A DNA stretch of 64,000 nt, taken from assembly GCA_965153355.1 (NCBI GenBank), contig OZ231126.1, forward strand, positions 28,148,001 through 28,212,000. The letters are read 5' to 3'. Numbering within the stretch: the stretch's first letter is position 1; each line of letters begins with the position of its first letter. This stretch comes from Flaccisagitta enflata. Taxonomy: Eukaryota; Chaetognatha; Sagittoidea; Aphragmophora. The position numbers and the translations under genes were made by a program. Below, piece after piece: positions 59,084-64,000 of this stretch. Under the pieces are notes generated by a model that was given only the letters and a program-made list of their open reading frames with translations, had not been told where the DNA came from and did not search any database.

Positions 59084-62000
59084 ATGTCGACGGCGGAAGC
59101 GTTGGCGAAAGCGTCGGCGAGGCAGTTAAAGACTAACACTGTCTTCGATTCCGAAGGCAAAGAGATCGTCGTGGAAGAACGCGAAGACACCGAGGCAAAG
59201 ACCAAGTTCCAGGAGACGCTCGATCTGCTTGTCGCGGCAGGTGAGATTTCAAGGGTGATAAAGCATGAAAGTGCGCCTATGTTTCTGCATGCTATTTTCT
59301 CATGAATTCCATTTTCTCTACGATGGTTGGTTAATTTCAGCGTAACGGACCATTGGACAGTATCGCATATCCGAATGCATGCTGCATTTCCCGCGTTCCA
59401 TCTGATTTTTGTTGATACTTCGATAAAGCGCTTTGGGGCAATTGACGAAATACCATCTTTCTCAAAAATATCGTCTCACCTTTTGGTCTAATTTGTAATT
59501 AGACTTCTATAAAAAAAAATATAGAAATCAGTAACTTTTAAAAATGGCTAGAAAAGACATTTTAAGTGCTGCAAAGCTCAGCTCAGTGGGTTGATTCGTT
59601 TAGATTTAAAAGCTAAAAGAGTGAAAATACTCAATAGGAGGTAGGATATGCAAACAAGCCCGATCGGGCAACGATGCATCCGGGCTGTGTCTCAGCGTGT
59701 ATTGATCATCTGACATATGTATGGAGAGACAGATGGACGGACAGACAGGTGAAAAGACTTTCAAAACATGTTTATTGATCATTTGTTTCAATGTAGTATC
59801 TCGCTGTGGCCAAAAACAGCCGAGAAACGCGGTTTTTGCACAGGCGTAATGGACTCACCGACCGACCGATGGACGGACAGACAGACCCTCTTACAGAGAT
59901 GCGTTCCTGACGGACGCATCTAAAAAAGGAGCGCAAATCATCTTAAAGAGAATTTGATTTGACAGGCGACATCGCCACGGCAGATAAGTGCCAAAACTGC
60001 GTTTTTAAGGAGGCGTAATGGACGGACCAACGGACCGACCAACCGACGGACAGACACTCTTATAGAGATGCGAGGACGCATCTAAAAACAAAGAAGTTAA
60101 ATGTAGATCTGTTTATTTTTATTTTTATTGGTTTATTATAAAATCAAAAAAATAGTAACTTTTAGAAAGAGCTTCAAAAGATTTGTTAAATGCTGCCATG
60201 CAGATTTTTTTTGTTAAAACCGCTTGAATTTAATAAAAAAAAATGAATATACAAAAGTCTGAAAATACTGAAGAAAATTGATGATAAACTTCATGACCTT
60301 ATTATATAAAAATGTTTAAAAATCCTTCACCTATATATCTTCAAACTATGTTCAAAATAAAAATGAAGGAGGTTTTGTACTAACAGGGCTTTTACTGAAT
60401 AAATATACAAAAATAAAAATTATACTGAGACGATATTTTTGAGCAAGATGGTAGGCAAGAAAAGGACGTCTTTGGGCATGTGTGGTTGACTTTCAGGTTA
60501 TTTCCGCGCCCGCATCAAGGGTTTGTCGGCGTTCGACAAGATCGTGGGCGGTATGACTTGGTGCATCTCGACTTGCAGCGTCGACGTCGATGTGGATCTT
60601 CTCTTTCAGGAAAACTCTTCCATCGGAGCTAAAATCGCGCTCACGGAGAAAATCGTCGGCACTTTACCCAGAATGAAGTGCCCTCATCGTTTAGAACCGC
60701 ATCAAATCCAAGGACTCGATTACATCCATATCTTCCCCGTCATCCAGTGGCTTGTCAAGAAGGCGTTGGAGACCAAAGCGGAGACGGGCGACGCGGTCCG
60801 CGCTTATGCGCTATCGCAATTTGATCGTCAATTTGGCGACAATTCCAAGGACAAAGAAGCGAGAGAGCGTGTCCGGCGCGCTGTTCCAGCCATTCGACGT
60901 CTCAAGGAAATCTATCGTCCACGACGCCGTTTCCGTCGCGGCGCCGCGTCGGCCGGAGGCGGTGACGTTTGGGCGTCGATGGACGAGTCGACGAGAGTAT
61001 CCAGCACTTTAATGGAGTTAGGTCGATCTTATCGGTCAACGCTGGCGACGGAAGAGGAACCGGAAGAAGGTGGCGGCGAAAGCGGAGCCGAAGGCAAAAC
61101 GGCGACGTCCAAGGCTGGCGTCGACGGCGCTCCTTCCGATTGGGACGAAGAAACGGAAATGAGGATCGCTACATTACTGCAAGAAGTCTCCGGCGGCGCC
61201 TCCGGCGAGTCATCGGCGAATTTATCGGCAAAAACTATCGGCAGCATCGTCGGGATGCAAAGTCAGGAGATTCAGCGTGTGGCGTTGGAGTATGACGCGA
61301 AGAAATCCAACATGGTGAGAGGAGATGCTAGAATATGGGTTGGTTGACCTATTTGGTTGCCAACAGTGTTTATGTGGTTTGTTGTAATGAGAATGTATGG
61401 TGATGCGTGAGGTGAAAGTTACATGTTCTGATACACGACCAGATTAAAGATTACACCATACGCGTGTCGAATTAATAGTAATAGGCCAGCCAGCAGAGAC
61501 CCTCTCGTGGCTTCTGAGACGAAAGGGAACCTAATTCCTGGTAAAGCTACATTTTGTCAAATGACTCAAATCCATTTTCTAACTTTACCATTGTATCTAC
61601 AAACTTTACAGATAGAGGAATCAAAGACCCCCGAGACGATTTTCGAGGAAAAGCTGTCCGAGTTGCTGCAAACTCGATCAGAATTGGACTCGAGATGCCA
61701 ACAGTTGACTAAGAAATTGGACGAGGCCAGAGTCGAGGACGCCGACGTGGACGAGCGGTTGGCGGCGGCGCGCGTCGACGCCGATCCTTACTTGCAACGA
61801 CGCCGGCGATTTGAAGAGCTGAAGGCCACCGCCGGTCTCCAACGCGTCCAGGCTTTGGAACATCTCATTCAAACTCACGACGATATGAAAAAACGCGAGG
61901 CCGAGTTCAAAGCCAGTTGTAAGGAGCAGTTGGTGGCGTTACGAGAGACGTTGGCCAGAGCACGCAGCGACGCCGAAGGAGGCGCCGCCTTTGACGAAGA

Positions 62001-63369
62001 CGCCGACGCCGACGTGTCTAAAGCCAAATCCCAAATCGAGAAGGAAAACGAAAAAGCGAACAAATTGAAAACCACGCTGGCTAAGAAGTCGAGGCAGTTA
62101 AGAGCGGCCGAGCGCAAGTTGGATGAAATCCCCTCCAAAGCCGAGTTGGATCAGTACCAAAAGAGATTCTTAGAATTATATGACGAGTCGGCCGCCGTGC
62201 ACAGGTAAAATATCAGGTTTTGTAAGGGTGTGGATGTTGGTTGTTAGTTGAAGATGTCGATGATCTATGCTTTCATACATACAGAAAATTATTCTCTTCT
62301 GCTACGTCCCTCCCCCCGGCGACCCAGATCTAAGCCTGGAGGCTAAATTCCTATCCTCAAGGCTCAAACCCCACTCCGGGAGCCCAAATCCCAGCCTCGA
62401 GGCCTAAATCCCGCCTTCTAAGCTCAAATCCCATCCTCGAGGCGCAAATCTCATCCTCCAGGCTTGAATCCAAGCCTTTAGGCCCAAATCTCAATCTTGA
62501 AGCTCAACTTTTAGCCTCAAGGTTTAAATATCAGCCTCGTGGAGGAAATGATCTCCTTATTTGTGAAAGCATAGGTCATCGACCCCGTTGGGGTCGCTGC
62601 CCTGCTTCCCCCTCAACTTCAAGCGCAATATTCTTAGGCGGGGTTCGGGTACCGCTGACCATCTAACATTCTAACGCTTTTGCGACTATGTATAGTACAT
62701 AATGAGGGTAGGCTATATTTTTGCGGTTCTTTTTGATTAAAGGAATTAATGTAGTCGGCGTCAAGTCGACATCCACTTTGTCTTTTGAGTCATCGAGTTT
62801 GATCGGGTTTATCGATGACATTATCGATGATGGTCGAAATTCGGATACAATTGGGCGGTAAATTTGACTGATCGTGATTGACGTGGTTAGCAGTGATTGA
62901 CGTGATTGGGGACTGGTTTAACCAAAATACTTCCACGTTGACTAGTTAATTGACTAAATATTTGCAATGGGCTGTTATCATTGACTCATTGTATTGACTT
63001 ATCAATTTTTAATATTCTATCAGGCAAACCAAACAGTTTTATTCCCTCTACAACACTTTGGACGACAAAAGAAGATATTTGGAGAAGGAAGTAAACGTTT
63101 TGGAGTCAATCCACGACAACTTCGAGCAGGCGATGTCGACGCCGGCTGGGAAGGAAGAATTCCTCCAACAGCTCGCCAACATCGTCGAAGGCATCGGCAA
63201 AAACAAAGAAGCGCTCGAAAGGAAAAAGTGCGGGGAAAAGGCGAAACTAGACGAAGTTAACGAAAGCTTGGCCTCGCTCGTCGAGAAGAAGAGGCTTTAC
63301 TTCAAAATGGTCAAAGAGTTTCAAGAAGAGTGCAAAAAGAACGATGCGTTGATGAGTAAGCTAGAGTGA
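59084..63369 (+). CDS. CCDC93: CCDC93, CCC-complex endosomal recycling subunit
   Basis: Four exons join in frame: 59084-59240, 60497-61314, 61612-62204 and 63024-63369, 637 residues, against about 631 in human. CCDC93 pairs with CCDC22 and the COMMD proteins in the CCC complex, which works with Retriever and WASH on endosomes to recycle membrane cargo. The N-terminal NN-CH-like domain is highly conserved: LLVAAGYFRARIKGLSAFDK, GGMTWCISTC, DVDVDLLFQENSSIGAKIAL, PRMKCPHRLEPHQIQG. A charged linker rich in Glu/Gly/Ala (about 180-240) follows, then long coiled coils. The C-terminus has QFYSLYNTLDDKRRYLEKE, ESIHDNFEQAM and YFKMVKEFQEECKKND, all conserved in animals. Intron 1 has two family B elements and intron 3 a family G element. 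The chosen ATG gives a 25-30 residue acidic lead before the conserved block. Confidence 0.95.
59652..59927 (-). mobile_element. Family B hairpin element (GATGCGT type)
   Basis: ACAAGCCCGATCGGGCAACG and GATGCATCC at the left. CCGACCGACCGATGGACGGA units, then the hairpin GATGCGT-TCCTG-ACGGACGCATC plus an A-run at the right. On minus it reads T-run, hairpin, repeats, inverted arm and GGCTTGT tail. In CCDC93 intron 1. Confidence 0.6.
59960..60087 (-). mobile_element. Family B hairpin element, shorter copy
   Basis: AAACTGCGTTTTTAAGGAGGCGTAATGGACGG-type sequence (the phrase AGGCGTAATGGAC is shared with the neighbour at 59845). CCGACCAACCGACGG follows, then the hairpin GATGCGAGGACGCATC with an A-run. 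The left end is not defined. Confidence 0.55.
62320..62672 (+). mobile_element. GC-hairpin repeat (family G) with a 20-22-bp array, 5' end unclear
   Basis: A degenerate array of CCCAGCCTCGAGGCCTAAAT units (62340-62540). Then GAAAGCATAGGTCATCGACC, CCGTTGGGGTCGCTGCCCTG and the end GGGTACCGCTGACCATCTAA. It is the same family as 4158-4668 but in the opposite orientation and diverged in the hairpin. In CCDC93 intron 3. Confidence 0.6.
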
Positions 63370-63858
63370 AAACTGCATTAAGGTACCACGTTTGTTTTTG
63401 TGAGAAGATGAATATTGCGTGATCAAATTTGATGACTCCTTAAGTATTCCCTACGTCTATACTTACTAAGATTGAAATTGATGCACTGACTGATTGCTGT
63501 ATAGATGCCTTGGTGGATTTGAACGCCATTCTAGTGCCTTGAAAATATTCTAGTCACATTCCCTTTGCCTTCGTTATACACAGTTTATTGTTGGCAAATT
63601 TCATTCCCCTTTATCTTGAAAAAACAATATTCCTATTTTCTTTATCATCAAATCGGTTTTTAGCCCGGGCTACCTGATCCTGATGGACGTTGCCAGAAGT
63701 CGTCAGATCTAGTCACGAAACCGCTAAAAGAGGGCCCCCGAGCTAGCTATTGCTTTCGACGCTGTCCTTCTAACGGATTGAATTCGCGCCGTTGAGCAAG
63801 AGGCGTTTCCCTGAAAAAAAAAACCCAAAAAGTTAGCTTCCCCTGAACGACCAAGACC
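63370..63858. other. Intergenic stretch after CCDC93
   Basis: It should contain the CCDC93 3' untranslated region. No repeat family or exon was recognised. Confidence 0.4.
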
Positions 63859-64000
63859 ATGTCACTAACAAGGAATGTTCTGCTGAAAGTGAGTTTCGCT
63901 CAAGCGCGACGTCGGCGATCAGAATCGGAATATGTTCTACCTTCTTCGACTGACAATGACGATGCGTGTGAAGCCGGGAATGTCACCCACAATGCCATCA
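63859..64000 (+). CDS. Possible start of another gene, cut by the window edge
   Basis: An ATG in context AAGACCATGTCA opens a frame that stays open for 47 codons to the edge (MSLTRNVLLK, then a basic RRRR stretch and an acidic run). An internal CTGAAA|GTGAGT could be a splice donor after ten codons, which would make most of this intron. Too short to recognise. Confidence 0.3.
   Translation, partial: MSLTRNVLLKVSFAQARRRRSESEYVLPSSTDNDDACEAGNVTHNAI

Overview
The window is nuclear DNA from an animal. Genes are split by GT-AG introns with consistent phases. The recognisable products are animal families: SLC9B sodium/proton antiporter, ALDH1-like dehydrogenase, astacin metalloprotease, TOX HMG-box protein, CCDC93 and a C2H2 zinc-finger protein. 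Long GA/TC microsatellites and dense DNA transposons point to an invertebrate, but the phylum cannot be fixed from sequence alone. Short exons join cleanly in frame, so most gene models were rebuilt by hand from splice sites and family similarity.

Layout. 208-5782 (-): a TcmP-like methyltransferase-fold gene, continuing off the left edge, whose 4.2 kb intron holds a 3.27 kb inverted-repeat transposon. 8300-10060 (+): SLC9B in one coding exon. 10696-22041 (+): a GH71/GH99-like membrane or secreted protein in six exons, with a 7.7 kb relative of the same transposon in intron 3. 22119-29028: a composite repeat (tandem repeats around a large foldback). 29323-32243 (+): a two-exon zinc-finger gene. 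32450-36546: two head-to-tail repeat elements with 22-bp arrays. 37205-38335 (+): an unrecognised acidic protein exon. 41451-44103 (+): ALDH1-like, seven exons. 44264-46942 (-): astacin, seven exons. 47055-57743 (+): TOX-like gene, 13 coding exons found, first exon not located. 59084-63369 (+): CCDC93, four exons. 63859-64000: the possible start of another gene.

The gene products do not form one pathway. CCDC93 belongs to the endosomal CCC recycling complex, TOX is nuclear, ALDH is cytosolic, and SLC9B and the glycosidase-like protein are membrane or secretory.

The most unusual content is in the mobile DNA. (1) Two copies of a CAC...GTG transposon with 4-bp target duplications are related by one 4.4 kb internal deletion at a 7-bp microhomology. 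(2) A large set of T-flanked elements each start with a hairpin whose outer arm recurs inverted near the other end. The stem differs between families but always matches within one, which resembles Helentron-associated (HINE/DINE-like) elements. (3) A foldback with 0.5 kb tandem units is capped on both sides by 13-bp minisatellite. (4) hAT and Tc1/mariner-type elements have readable target duplications.
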